Of a stretch of 64,000 nucleotides of DNA, positions 18,217 through 26,350 are shown piece by piece (the stretch's first letter is position 1; the number at the start of each line of letters is the position of its first letter). Location of the stretch: contig OY760143.1 in assembly GCA_963663245.1 (NCBI GenBank), forward strand, positions 1,178,001 through 1,242,000, in the 5' to 3' direction. The DNA comes from JAFGVL01 sp963663245 (GTDB lineage Bacteria; Bacteroidota; Bacteroidia; Bacteroidales; Paludibacteraceae). Under the pieces are notes generated by a model. That model saw only the letters and a list, made by a program, of their open reading frames with translations, had not been told where the DNA came from and searched no databases. Position numbers and translations under genes: made by a program.

Positions 18217-18640
18217 TTATAATGGAGTGGGGTTTACCTCCTCAATCCAATCATTTAAAGATTTTCGAATCCAAGGTATGGCAATAATATATTTTACATT
18301 ATAATAATTTTTAAGCTTGAAAAGCTCTTTGGAGTCTAAACCAAAACAAACAAATATTAGTTTATGTTTAAGATTGTAGCTTGTAGATTTCTTAAATGAC
18401 CTTACAGATTCAATAATTATTGGGATGTTTTTTGAGTTCATGTACTTTCCTGTAAGCATCTTCTGAACCTTTTCATAATCAAAGACCTTAATCAAATCAC
18501 TTGTAATTTTTTTACTTTGTATGTAAAAAATTATATGAGTGATAGAGATGTCTTTTTTCAGCTAAAGTATTTGCAAAGTTTTCAGCCTTTAGATAAGGTT
18601 CAGAAGAACATTGACAATCAAAATAATATTTAGTTTCCAT
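18217..18640 (-). pseudogene. Frameshifted small gene, function unknown
   Basis: A 42-codon frame begins at ATG 18640 (METKYYFDCQCSSEPYLKAE) and stops at 18512. A second frame runs to 18217 and contains KKITSDLIKVFDYEKVQKM and ends in DWIEEVNPTPL. The second frame stays open upstream past its TTG at 18495 as far as a run of six A (minus sense) at 18553-18558. Removing one A joins both into one protein of about 140 residues. So this is either a frameshift mutation or a homopolymer error. The start is 5 bp after the stop of the lipoprotein gene, so they form a pair. I do not recognise the family. Confidence 0.55.
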
Positions 18641-18644
18641 ATTA

Positions 18645-19142
18645 TTAATTCAGATATGGTACACTAACAGTTGTCGTTTTTCTAGAAGTTACTGTGAATG
18701 AGGTACTCCTTGATATATCAGCAGGACGTACATAATCAGGGTCATCATTACTACAAGTGTTTCCAGTACAAGTTCTTTTTGCTTTACAATAATAAACACC
18801 AGGAGGCAATTTTATTGAATAATTAGTTATTTTAAAACTCATATTAGTGCTCACTATTTTAAAATATGCTTCATTTGCTAAGTCTGTTGATGTATATCCA
18901 ATACCCAATTCAAGCTTGTAAAAATAATTACATTTATAAAAGTTGTAACCTGGGAGATAATAGTAAATTGGTGAACTAGAGCAAGATGCAGATATACTTG
19001 CATATCCATCTTGATCAGTTGGACTTGGAGGAGTTGTTGATGTTGAATTAGGTGATGTTGGCTCATCGGTTTCTTCCTTACAAGAAGTAAAAGTGAGACT
19101 TAATCCAAGTAGGATTACTAGATAAAAGGAGAACTTTTTCAT
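18645..19142 (-). CDS. Lipoprotein with Thr/Ser/Pro linker and cysteine-rich domain
   Basis: The 165-residue product has a lipobox FTSC followed by a linker rich in Thr, Ser and Pro (about residues 22-45). A beta-rich domain with several cysteines follows (SISASCSSS, YKCNYFY, YCKAKRTCTGNTCSNDD), which probably form disulfides in the periplasm or at the surface. It is the first of three genes between attC-like sites C and B. No known family was recognised. Confidence 0.75.
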   Translation of the reverse strand: MKKFSFYLVILLGLSLTFTSCKEETDEPTSPNSTSTTPPSPTDQDGYASISASCSSSPIYYYLPGYNFYKCNYFYKLELGIGYTSTDLANEAYFKIVSTNMSFKITNYSIKLPPGVYYCKAKRTCTGNTCSNDDPDYVRPADISRSTSFTVTSRKTTTVSVPYLN

Positions 19143-19187
19143 AATTTTAAGTGTTTCACCTCAATTCCCCCAAAGGTGTTATAAAAA

Positions 19188-19340
19188 AGAAGGCGTGGGA
19201 ACTGTTAAACTTATCTTTCTTAGAGGTATCGGCAAAGACCCAACAATCAGATAAGCAACAGCCCCACGCCCATATTTTATATAGACGCGGAGCGTTTGTT
19301 GCTATCATCCTGATTGTTTAGATAATTTTGCCGATTTTCT
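19188..19340. repeat. Complex imperfect palindrome, not matching the attC consensus
   Basis: Arms ATCGGCAAA / TTTGCCGAT, AACAATCAG / CTGATTGTT and AAGCAACA / TGTTGCT nest around a loop with CCCCACGCCC and GACGCGGAGCG. A copy of GGCGTGGG near 19188 pairs with CCCACGCC near 19264. It has the size and nested build of the array repeats but different sequence, and it lies between the lipoprotein gene and site C. It could be a diverged recombination site or an IS/MITE remnant. The rest of 19341-19618 shows nothing I can support. Confidence 0.45.
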
Positions 19341-19618
19341 AAAAAAGGATAATATTTAAAACGCTTCTATAATAGTATGTAAATAAAACAGAAACAAAAC
19401 CGCTGTTTTGATTCTCTGTCTATGCAAATTTAAGAATATATCTTACAATTTAACTTTGTTTGAATTATTTTTTAGTTCGTATTAGAATATACGAGAACAG
19501 CTTTTTTGCAAGCAGAAGAATGAAGCTTGCAAATGTGCTGTGGTGAGCATAAAACAACTTCATTTCTTATTTTTTTTCTACGCTTGGATAGGTGTTTTTC
19601 TCTTTTCACAGCTTGCTT

Positions 19619-19749
19619 GTAACGGTTGGCGGTATGAAACGTTGGGGATTTCGGAGCTACTTCACTATCAAGGTACAACGAACTTTGATGCGAGAACCGA
19701 GGCTCGAATAACCACATCGCCCCCAATGTTTTATGACCGCGTGTTAGGC
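19619..19749 (-). repeat. attC-like site C (intermediate type)
   Basis: The 131 bp element begins GTAACGGTTGGCGGTATGAA and ends TGACCGCGTGTTAGGC. The arms CGGTATGAAACGTTGGGG and CCCCAATGTTTTATGACCG pair over about 18 positions. The stop of the outer-membrane protein gene lies 7 bp to the right. Confidence 0.7.
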
Positions 19750-19756
19750 AAAGTAC

Positions 19757-20638
19757 TTATTTACTGAACCTTAATCCAACTGAAAAATCAATCCGATTTA
19801 AGCTTTCATATTCACCTTTCTCTAAGTCAATCGTTTCTGTTGTTGAACCATCATTCCAGTCATATTCAAATAATGTTCCTGACAGAAAAGAAATCTGAAA
19901 CCCTAATGACAAGTTTTCTGACAATCCAATATCATATCCAATATCCAAAGCTAAACCCATCGTACTGCCAGTCATAATGTAGTCGTCCACAATTACTTTG
20001 TTGTTTTTGTAGCCCATATAACCTAAAGAAAGATTCATTAAAAATGCATTGCTTTTATCGTGGTTTAATAGTCTTGTTGAGAAAGATGGACCAATAAAAG
20101 AAATTGTCAAATCATCGCTCAATTTACCATACGTCCTATTTCCGATATTATCCTCTACGTAAATATTATCTAAGCTGTTAGAGGATTTATATAAGTAATA
20201 TTTTATACCAAAACCTAATGGTTCGGTAAAATAATAACTCAAATCACCGCCAAAATGGTATCCTGATTTTAAATCCTTTACGTAATCCTTAAAATCAGCA
20301 GGAACACTCTCCGCAACCTTTGCTGTCTGATAACTATATCCACCATTTATAGCAATCCTAAATTTTTGATAATCTTCATAGCCTACAACTTTATCTTCGG
20401 GTACTTCACTTGTCTGATAATACTCAAATTGATGTGTCTTTACACTTGAAACTGGCAATAATGTACTCCTGATTTCTTCTTTGTGTTTAAAAGTAAAATA
20501 GATATTATCCGTTTTCACTTTTGTTATTTTACAATTAATAGAATCGCCCTCATTAGTAACAATTAAATCTTGCGCTAAAAGATTCCCAAATGAAAACATC
20601 GAAAATATTACATAAATAAAAAATAGTTTGTCTCTCAT
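19757..20638 (-). CDS. Outer-membrane beta-barrel protein
   Basis: The 293-residue product has a Sec signal peptide ending in NLLAQDL. A short N-terminal module follows (LIVTNEGDSINCKITKVKTD), and then alternating amphipathic strands (YQKFRIAINGGYSYQT, GYHFGGDLSYYF, FGIKYYLYK, LSLGFQISFLSG) ending in VGLRFSK, typical of a small outer-membrane barrel. It overlaps the upstream lipoprotein gene by one base, so both form one two-gene cassette. The N-terminal module resembles the C-terminus of that lipoprotein. Confidence 0.75.
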   Translation of the reverse strand: MRDKLFFIYVIFSMFSFGNLLAQDLIVTNEGDSINCKITKVKTDNIYFTFKHKEEIRSTLLPVSSVKTHQFEYYQTSEVPEDKVVGYEDYQKFRIAINGGYSYQTAKVAESVPADFKDYVKDLKSGYHFGGDLSYYFTEPLGFGIKYYLYKSSNSLDNIYVEDNIGNRTYGKLSDDLTISFIGPSFSTRLLNHDKSNAFLMNLSLGYMGYKNNKVIVDDYIMTGSTMGLALDIGYDIGLSENLSLGFQISFLSGTLFEYDWNDGSTTETIDLEKGEYESLNRIDFSVGLRFSK

Positions 20639-21522
20639 TATTCAGCCCTTTCAATTGATTGAATTTTATCTTTACCCATTTGAGTATCAATTTTATTTCC
20701 ATCTCTAAAAATTGAAAAATAGACATTTTGGTCGTCTTCACTTTCTATAACACATTCTATTTCACGTCCATCTTTTAAAACTAATAAATCCCTTTTATCA
20801 GCTTCACGAATTATAACTGCATCAAATTCTGCTTTTCCGGTAACATTGTCAACAAGTTCCAAACTTGGGTGACCTACAAATGCCCCCATTGTTACAGCAC
20901 ATCGAATATAATACTCACGGCCTAATTCTATTTTAATCGGCAATTCCTTTTTCGATTCAGTTCTTGCCCATAGAGTATTATATCCGTCTTTTTTTACTTT
21001 TATTGATTTTTTCCACCTATTTTTCACTCTACAAATCGTTGTATCACCCAAATGCAAATCATAGCTTACTAAAGCACCAACACCACTATTCCTATATATG
21101 TGTAAAACTGCATAATCTGCATTTAATAGTGCTGAATCTACAATTACTACTGGCTTATATGAATCAATATTCTCAACTTTCAAAATTTTAGCTGTAATTC
21201 TGTGGCATGTACTTCCCATCGCAGTTGGTGGCTTATGCTCTATAATCTTAATTGCATTTCCTCCAGCCTTTCTTGCCTCAAGTTTTGCTTTGTCAATCAC
21301 GATGTCATAGCCACATTTAGTACTAAATCCTGTATCTCCAATTTTTACTTGACCTAATACTTCGGCTTTATCAGGTTCTGATTCACTCAATCCAATTACA
21401 ACAACTTCTTGTTTATAATCTAATGGAGGATAAGTCCTACTAATACTTGTTGAAATCTTTGCGTTGCATGAACTGAGAAGAATCAATGCAGAAATAATTA
21501 ATAATCCATGTAATTTTTTCAT
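20638..21522 (-). CDS. Lipoprotein, partner of the beta-barrel gene
   Basis: The 294-residue product has a lipobox LSSC. Residues about 35-115 (VVVIGLSESEPDKAEVLGQV, CGYDIVIDKAKLEARKAGGN, TCHRITAKILKV) recall RcsF-like or YbjQ-like alpha/beta folds, seen here only as a pattern. The C-terminus DGREIECVIESEDDQNVYFS is similar to the N-terminal module of the barrel protein that follows. The single-base overlap with that gene and the shared module suggest the two act together at the outer membrane. An IS copy starts 63 bp upstream of its start. Confidence 0.65.
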   Translation of the reverse strand: MKKLHGLLIISALILLSSCNAKISTSISRTYPPLDYKQEVVVIGLSESEPDKAEVLGQVKIGDTGFSTKCGYDIVIDKAKLEARKAGGNAIKIIEHKPPTAMGSTCHRITAKILKVENIDSYKPVVIVDSALLNADYAVLHIYRNSGVGALVSYDLHLGDTTICRVKNRWKKSIKVKKDGYNTLWARTESKKELPIKIELGREYYIRCAVTMGAFVGHPSLELVDNVTGKAEFDAVIIREADKRDLLVLKDGREIECVIESEDDQNVYFSIFRDGNKIDTQMGKDKIQSIERAE

Positions 21523-21623
21523 TGTTTGTTAAATATTAAACTGTTAATTATAATCATGTTATTTTTTGCAGGTGGTCATTTTGTATGTCTAGTCCTGAAA
21601 TATGGCTACAGGTTAAAATTAAT

Positions 21624-22439
21624 TTATGATACATTTTTAAACACTGTATCGGGTGTTTTATAAGCTAAAGATAAATGTAATCTTTTAGTATTATAAATAT
21701 CAATAGCATTTTTTGTTGCTAAAGCCGCTAAATCTTTAGAGAAGAAGCATTGGTCAAGGTAGAATTCATCTTTTAGAATTCCGTTAACCCTTTCCGCTAG
21801 GGCGTTTTCATAACAATGATTTTCTTCAGTCATGCTGATAGCTATTTTGTGTTTTTTCAACTCATTGGTATATTGATGACTGCAATATTGTAATCCTCTG
21901 TCAGAATGATGAATTAATCCAGGAGCTGGTTTTGTTTTTCTTATAGCTGATTTTAGTGCTCTCAGACATCCCTTTAGTTCTAAGGAATCACTCATATCGT
22001 ACCCAACAATTTTACGTGAATACATATCTGTAATAAGCGCTAAGTAGCAAAAGCCTTTTACTGTTCGGATGTAGGTTATATCACTGGCCCAAAATTGATT
22101 AGGGTGGGTGATAGGCACATCCTTTATCAGGTTGTTGTATTTATGGAAATGGTGGTATGAATTGGTTGTTTTACAGGAAGCTTTCTTTTTCTTAATGAGT
22201 AGATTTTCTTCTCTTAAGATGTTGAATAAAGTATCTCTTCCAATCTTCAATTGTTGCTCTTGAAAGGATTCTCTTAAGCTTCTGTGTAGCTTCCTGGTTC
22301 CAACTCTTGGTTGCTCAATTCGTTCCCTTTTAACTAGTTCAACTACCTTTTCAATAGTGTGCATTCTTTTGCTATAACGCTTCTTGTATTTATAATACGC
22401 ATCGCGTTTTAAATCAAAGCAGGTGCAGACTTCCGACAC
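21624..22439 (-). CDS. IS3-family transposase, OrfB
   Basis: The 271-residue product is the same protein as in copy 1, with the DDE motif intact (ASDITYIR, HSDRGLQ, ENALAE). It is joined to orfA by the A-run frameshift site near 22496-22505. Confidence 0.93.
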   Translation of the reverse strand: MSEVCTCFDLKRDAYYKYKKRYSKRMHTIEKVVELVKRERIEQPRVGTRKLHRSLRESFQEQQLKIGRDTLFNILREENLLIKKKKASCKTTNSYHHFHKYNNLIKDVPITHPNQFWASDITYIRTVKGFCYLALITDMYSRKIVGYDMSDSLELKGCLRALKSAIRKTKPAPGLIHHSDRGLQYCSHQYTNELKKHKIAISMTEENHCYENALAERVNGILKDEFYLDQCFFSKDLAALATKNAIDIYNTKRLHLSLAYKTPDTVFKNVS

Positions 22440-22477
22440 GCTAGCGGATATCTTACCTGCTTTGGGGATTGCTTTAA

Positions 22478-22873
22478 TTAGGGCTGGTCGTTTAGCTTTT
22501 TTTTTAACTCGGCTACATTCTTATAACCATGCATTTCAGCTAGTGCTTCTAAATAAGAATCGTTGACAAGTTGATCTAGATCTTTCTTTAGAACAAGCTT
22601 TTTAAGTTGCTCTATTTCCTTTTGGAGCGCCTTAATTCGTGATAAGTCGTCTTCGTTTTCAATCAAAATTCTAGTGTTCATAAGGTCTTTTCTGTCGTAT
22701 TTTTTTATCCACACATTAATGGTGCTATTCTCTAGTCCATAAATGCGAGATAATTCTCTTTTAGAATACTTGCCGGTGGATAATTCGGCTAAAACCTTTA
22801 GTTTAAATCCTTCACTGTAGCGTCTAACTACTCTTTCATTTTTATACATTTCTACATCAAATTGTGTAGACAT
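22478..22873 (-). CDS. IS3-family transposase, OrfA
   Basis: This 131-residue HTH protein is the same as in copy 1; the base changes between the copies are silent. Confidence 0.92.
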   Translation of the reverse strand: MSTQFDVEMYKNERVVRRYSEGFKLKVLAELSTGKYSKRELSRIYGLENSTINVWIKKYDRKDLMNTRILIENEDDLSRIKALQKEIEQLKKLVLKKDLDQLVNDSYLEALAEMHGYKNVAELKKKLNDQP

Positions 22874-22898
22874 TTTTTAGGACGAGACACAATGACGC

Positions 22899-22997
22899 AC
22901 AACGTTCGGCGGTATGACATTGTGGGGCGTCGCCCGTAGGGTAGACGTCAAACAAGGTCAGCCCGTGGCGCCCCATTTGTGATACCGTTTGTTACCA
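22899..22997 (-). repeat. attC-like site D (short type)
   Basis: The 99 bp site begins ACAACGTTCGGCGGTATGAC and ends GATACCGTTTGTTACCA. It has inner arms TGGGGCG/CGCCCCA and a hairpin GCGTC...GACGTC. It lies 8 bp past the stop of the gene to its right. Confidence 0.8.
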
Positions 22998-23005
22998 AAT
23001 GTTTT

Positions 23006-23662
23006 TTATTTTACTATAAGTTTTATCTTTTCAACTTCTCCATTTTCTTTCTTAAAGTCAAAAGTTAGATATTCATTATTTTTTTCGAACGACTTAAATA
23101 AATTACTTAACTGTATAACTTGATTTTTACTTACTGAATTTTCAATTTCCTTGTTTTTAAAGTTTTGAATTTGTTGATTATCAGTAATGTGATTTAGAAG
23201 CATCAATTTAGTATAAGTTGTGTCAGAAAAATACACAGAATAATTATCAACAATATCACCCCAAATAAAGAGTTCACTCGTAATTCTTTTTATCTCTTTT
23301 CCATTCTCTTTATTTATAAAAACTAAGTCAGGAGGAGTACAACAGCCTGAAATCCATTTGTGCTGAAAAAGTAAATAATTGTCATATTCCTTTAAATAAT
23401 TTAATCCTGTTCTTTCACATTCATAAACAGTTTCATTTTTACAGGATTTTAGAATAGTTTTTTCTTTATTTTCAAAAGTTAACCAAGATGAGTCACAATT
23501 CCATTGCCAGTACATCTTGGCTGAGTTTGAGAATACTACTGTATCACACTTGTATTGTTTCTCTAAACTTATTTCTTTTTCACTGCATCCACAATTAGTT
23601 CTTTGAGCTATTATGTTCAAGGAACTTATAAGAATTAGGATTAAAGTAAAAGCTCGTGTCAT
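23006..23662 (-). CDS. Secreted protein of unknown function (cassette gene)
   Basis: The 218-residue product begins MTRAFTLILILISSLNIIAQ, a Sec signal peptide. The first part of the mature protein is cysteine-rich (NCGCSEKE, CDTVVF, WNCDSS, KSCKNETVYEC, SGCC). I chose ATG 23662 because the longer frame to 23728 reads through attC-like site E. The start is 13 bp from site E and the stop 8 bp from site D, so the gene fills its cassette. No family recognised. Confidence 0.7.
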   Translation of the reverse strand: MTRAFTLILILISSLNIIAQRTNCGCSEKEISLEKQYKCDTVVFSNSAKMYWQWNCDSSWLTFENKEKTILKSCKNETVYECERTGLNYLKEYDNYLLFQHKWISGCCTPPDLVFINKENGKEIKRITSELFIWGDIVDNYSVYFSDTTYTKLMLLNHITDNQQIQNFKNKEIENSVSKNQVIQLSNLFKSFEKNNEYLTFDFKKENGEVEKIKLIVK

Positions 23663-23675
23663 TTCTAAAATATTT

Positions 23676-23774
23676 GGTAACGTTTGGGGTATGGCATCGT
23701 GGGGCGTCGACCTGAAAGGCGACGTCAAACGAGGTCAGCGCCCCGCGCCCTATGTGCTGTACCCTTTGTTACCA
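23676..23774 (-). repeat. attC-like site E (short type)
   Basis: The 99 bp site begins GGTAACGTTTGGGGTATGGC and ends CTGTACCCTTTGTTACCA. The central hairpin CGTCGACCT/AGGCGACG and the GGGGCG/CGCCCC stem are visible. Confidence 0.8.
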
Positions 23775-23784
23775 AATGTTTTTT

Positions 23785-24192
23785 TTAATAGTTATTCTCA
23801 TCATAATATACTAAATGCCATTTCTCTTTTATTTTTTGATATTGAAATTGTATGGAGAATCCAGATTCTTTTAACTCAATATCTTCGATTACTCGTTCGT
23901 TTTCTTTTTTTAATTGTATGTTATATAGAGAGGTGTCAAGTTCGCTAGGCAAATTTTTCAGAAAATACCATTTTTCTTTTTTCCATTTTTTCTCAATATC
24001 ATATTCATAATATGCACCTTCTAGTGGGAATTGCGTGTGTTCAATTTGATATATAGAATCGTTGAAATAGTTTTTATAGAAAGAAATGAATGAACTGTCA
24101 TTTATGTCATTAAAATAATCTATGCTTTCTTTTTGTTTCTTTGAGCATGAGTAGATTAAGAATACAATTAATATGATAAACAGTTTTTTCAT
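23785..24192 (-). CDS. DUF4348-like lipoprotein (cassette gene)
   Basis: The 135-residue product has lipobox IYSC followed by KKQKES. The pattern SFISFYKNYFNDSIYQIEHTQ then FPL, with WYFLKN and KEKWHLVYY further on, looks like DUF4348, a Bacteroidota family of unknown function. A two-module relative is encoded at 26351-27124 in the same array. The start lies 13 bp from site F and the stop 10 bp from site E. Confidence 0.65.
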   Translation of the reverse strand: MKKLFIILIVFLIYSCSKKQKESIDYFNDINDSSFISFYKNYFNDSIYQIEHTQFPLEGAYYEYDIEKKWKKEKWYFLKNLPSELDTSLYNIQLKKENERVIEDIELKESGFSIQFQYQKIKEKWHLVYYDENNY

Positions 24193-24205
24193 TCTTAAAA
24201 TATTT

Positions 24206-24301
24206 GGTAACGTTTGGGCTATGGCATCGTGGGGCGTCGATTGAAAAGAGACGTCAAACGAGGTCAGTGCCCAGCCCTATGTGCGATAGCCTTTGTTAGC
24301 A
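24206..24301 (-). repeat. attC-like site F (short type)
   Basis: This 96 bp site begins GGTAACGTTTGGGCTATGGC and ends GATAGCCTTTGTTAGCA. It is identical to sites K and L over about 90 bases. Arms GGGCTAT/ATAGCC pair. Confidence 0.82.
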
Positions 24302-24325
24302 CCTGTTTTTTTATTTTATATATTC

Positions 24326-24799
24326 CTAATCAAAACCCTCGCAGATTATTTCATAAGCTTTTGGGTCTATTGTTTTTACGCAAACTCTAAATGAATCCAA
24401 ATTAGGTTTAAATTTATATTCTTTTTTATTGTAATATATAACATCCCATTTTTTAGCTCTATTATAACTGATGTTTTTAATTATTTTGTTTTGAATTGTG
24501 TCATATACACAGTATTCAAAATAATCGACATCAGTGCCTAATCGACACCAATTTACTTTTCTTTTTAAACTATATTTAGCGTTACCATTAAATGCATATG
24601 TCTTAGTTTTAAGTATTTCATCTATTCCTTGATCAAGGCCAACTCTAAATAGACTTACTCTACCAAAACGTGTTTTTGTTTTTCTTTTTTCTTTGATTTC
24701 TTTATTTGAGTAATATGTTTCTTCTTTTTTTGTTTTATAAAAAGAATAACATGAACTTAAAAAAAAAGTTAAGATTATATATATAATTAGGTTTCTCAT
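24326..24799 (-). CDS. Lipoprotein of unknown function (cassette gene)
   Basis: The 157-residue product has a signal peptide with lipobox LSSC. The mature part is basic (KTKKEETYYSNKEIKEKRKTK) and then beta-rich, with RVGLDQGIDEILKTKTYAFN. I do not recognise it. The start is 13 bp from site G, as in the two neighbouring cassettes. Confidence 0.68.
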   Translation of the reverse strand: MRNLIIYIILTFFLSSCYSFYKTKKEETYYSNKEIKEKRKTKTRFGRVSLFRVGLDQGIDEILKTKTYAFNGNAKYSLKRKVNWCRLGTDVDYFEYCVYDTIQNKIIKNISYNRAKKWDVIYYNKKEYKFKPNLDSFRVCVKTIDPKAYEIICEGFD

Positions 24800-24812
24800 T
24801 TCTAAAATTGGT

Positions 24813-24957
24813 GCTAACGTTTGCCGCTATGGCATCGTGTGACATCAGCCGTGAGGCTAGATGTCGGACGATGGGACACCAACGGTGTCCTCCGCTATAA
24901 CATTGCACAACGAACTGCCCGGAGGCTGTGGCGCATGTGCGATAGCGGTTGTTAGCG
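24813..24957 (-). repeat. attC-like site G (long type)
   Basis: The 145 bp site begins GCTAACGTTTGCCGCTATGG and ends GATAGCGGTTGTTAGCG. Its outer box is CGCTAT/ATAGCG, and the loop contains GACATCAGCC/GGCTAGATGTC and GGACACC/GGTGTCC hairpins. Confidence 0.83.
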
Positions 24958-25095
24958 CATCGGTTGTTTGTTTCGTTGTCGACTTAACTGTGTTTAATTA
25001 TTATAACTTTAAAAGTACAATCTTTTACCTGAAAACTACAGCTACGGCGACAAATTGTCCTTTTTTCTTTAGACAAATAGTTAAATGAACCAATT

Positions 25096-25413
25096 TTATC
25101 TTTGTATTAATAATCCATGATTAAATTTCCACTGAATACCTTCATTAGGTATAATTTCAAACCTGTAAAATCCATCAACTAAATCTTCCACATTTATTTG
25201 CATTTTATTTTTTTTTATTTTTTCTGATTTTACTAAAACTTCCTTTGAATTATAAATATTTACGGTATAGCCTGCATCACTAACTTTGTCTATTCTCACT
25301 GTAACAGTATTTGAATCTCGATTAAAAGGGAGTGGGGATGAGTCCGAATTTTGTGCTTTTGTCGAAACTGTCATTGCAATTAAAACTGTCAAAATAATTG
25401 TAAGCTTTTTCAT
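25096..25413 (-). CDS. Small secreted protein (cassette gene)
   Basis: The 105-residue product has a signal peptide ending TKAQNSD. The mature domain VTVRIDKVSDAGYTVNIYNS, then EKIKKNKMQINVEDLVDGFY, resembles the small Ig-like fold of T9SS C-terminal domains or related DUF3244-like proteins. No cargo domain precedes it, so it is an isolated domain. About 100 bp separate its start from site H, more than in most cassettes, leaving room for its own promoter. Confidence 0.62.
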   Translation of the reverse strand: MKKLTIILTVLIAMTVSTKAQNSDSSPLPFNRDSNTVTVRIDKVSDAGYTVNIYNSKEVLVKSEKIKKNKMQINVEDLVDGFYRFEIIPNEGIQWKFNHGLLIQR

Positions 25414-25514
25414 TTTAATTTTTGTCAGTGTTTATTGTGCTGACTCCGCACTTTTATTTTTTAATCATTTTCTAGTTAACTAAAATCGCTCGTGGTCTTC
25501 CTCTACAACTGTGC

Positions 25515-25660
25515 GCTAACGGTTGCCGCTATGGCATCGTGTGACGTCAGCCGTGAGGATGATGTCAGGCGATGCAGACACCAAAGGTGTCACCCGATAC
25601 ACACATAGCACAACAAACTGCCCGAAGGCTGTGGCGCATGTGCGATAGCGGTTGTTAGCG
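25515..25660 (-). repeat. attC-like site H (long type)
   Basis: The 146 bp site begins GCTAACGGTTGCCGCTATGG and ends GATAGCGGTTGTTAGCG. The loop hairpin GACGTCA/TGATGTC differs from site G but keeps pairing. Confidence 0.82.
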
Positions 25661-25664
25661 GTAG

Positions 25665-26180
25665 TTATTTTTCTTTTAGTTCAATGTCGTACTTCTTTCG
25701 TAAGTCCTTTTTTAAATTTAATTGAATAGGTTCGAAAACTATTGGCATTCTATTGTCTTTAGAATATTGTTTAGCATTATTCTCAAATTCAACCATGTCT
25801 TCTCCGCTTCCGAATTTATCAGAGAAAAAGTTTAGACCAATCATAAAGTTCAATGTCACAATAGTATCAGTTGATTGAAAATAGGTAAATGTCTGCGCAG
25901 TACTAAGACCTCTGTAGTACCCCAATGTGTCATTTTGATGGTTTGTTATAATACACCATATTTCTTTAGGTCGTTTAAACCATTTATTACCAATATAACC
26001 CTCAGATTGTCCCAAGGTATCTTTCCATTCAATAGAATAAGAATGATTTTCGAAGTCTTCGGGAATAACTTCGAAAGTCAATTTTAATTTTGATTTAGTA
26101 TTGTTTGTCGAGTTGCTTTTTTGCACGCAACTAACAAATCCTAAAACAATTAATAGTGATATGTATAATAGTTGTCTCAT
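25665..26180 (-). CDS. Lipoprotein of unknown function (cassette gene)
   Basis: The product of about 171 residues starts MRQLLYISLLIVLGFVSC with a lipobox VSC. The body contains SYSIEWKDTLGQSEGYIGNK and the rest is beta-rich. The longer frame to 26387 runs through attC-like site I and was rejected. An extra ATG sits at 26183. The stop is 4 bp from site H and the start 12 bp from site I. No family recognised. Confidence 0.65.
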   Translation of the reverse strand: MRQLLYISLLIVLGFVSCVQKSNSTNNTKSKLKLTFEVIPEDFENHSYSIEWKDTLGQSEGYIGNKWFKRPKEIWCIITNHQNDTLGYYRGLSTAQTFTYFQSTDTIVTLNFMIGLNFFSDKFGSGEDMVEFENNAKQYSKDNRMPIVFEPIQLNLKKDLRKKYDIELKEK

Positions 26181-26192
26181 CATATAATTACC

Positions 26193-26338
26193 GCTAACGT
26201 TTGGCGGTATGGCATCGTGTGACATCAGCCGATAGGCTAGATGTCGCCCGATGAGACACCGCAGGTGTCCCCCGCTGAAAATATTGCACAACCGACTGCC
26301 CGTAGGCTGTGGTGCATGTGCGATACCGGTTGTTACAG
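26193..26338 (-). repeat. attC-like site I (long type)
   Basis: The 146 bp site begins GCTAACGTTTGGCGGTATGG and ends GATACCGGTTGTTACAG. The outer box is CGGTAT/ATACCG, in contrast to CGCTAT/ATAGCG in sites G and H, which is a paired change. Confidence 0.83.
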
Positions 26339-26350
26339 CCTGTAATTTTT

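Larger units (their letters stand above)
21586..22889 (-). mobile_element. IS3-family insertion sequence, copy 2
   Basis: This 1304 bp copy is nearly identical to 15111-16414, with the same terminal repeats. Differences seen are single bases in orfA (for example TCAGCTAGTG against TCAGCGAGTG). No target-site duplication is visible. The right end is exactly 10 bp from attC-like site D. Confidence 0.92.

Noticed and set aside
19472..19726. Minus-strand frame of 84 codons
   Set aside because: It is mostly made of attC-like site C and its flank; frames through these palindromes also extend other genes artificially.
15111..22889. Composite transposon bounded by the two IS copies
   Set aside because: Both copies lie in the same orientation with no target duplications and enclose ordinary cassettes; the fixed 10 bp distance to sites explains their positions better.
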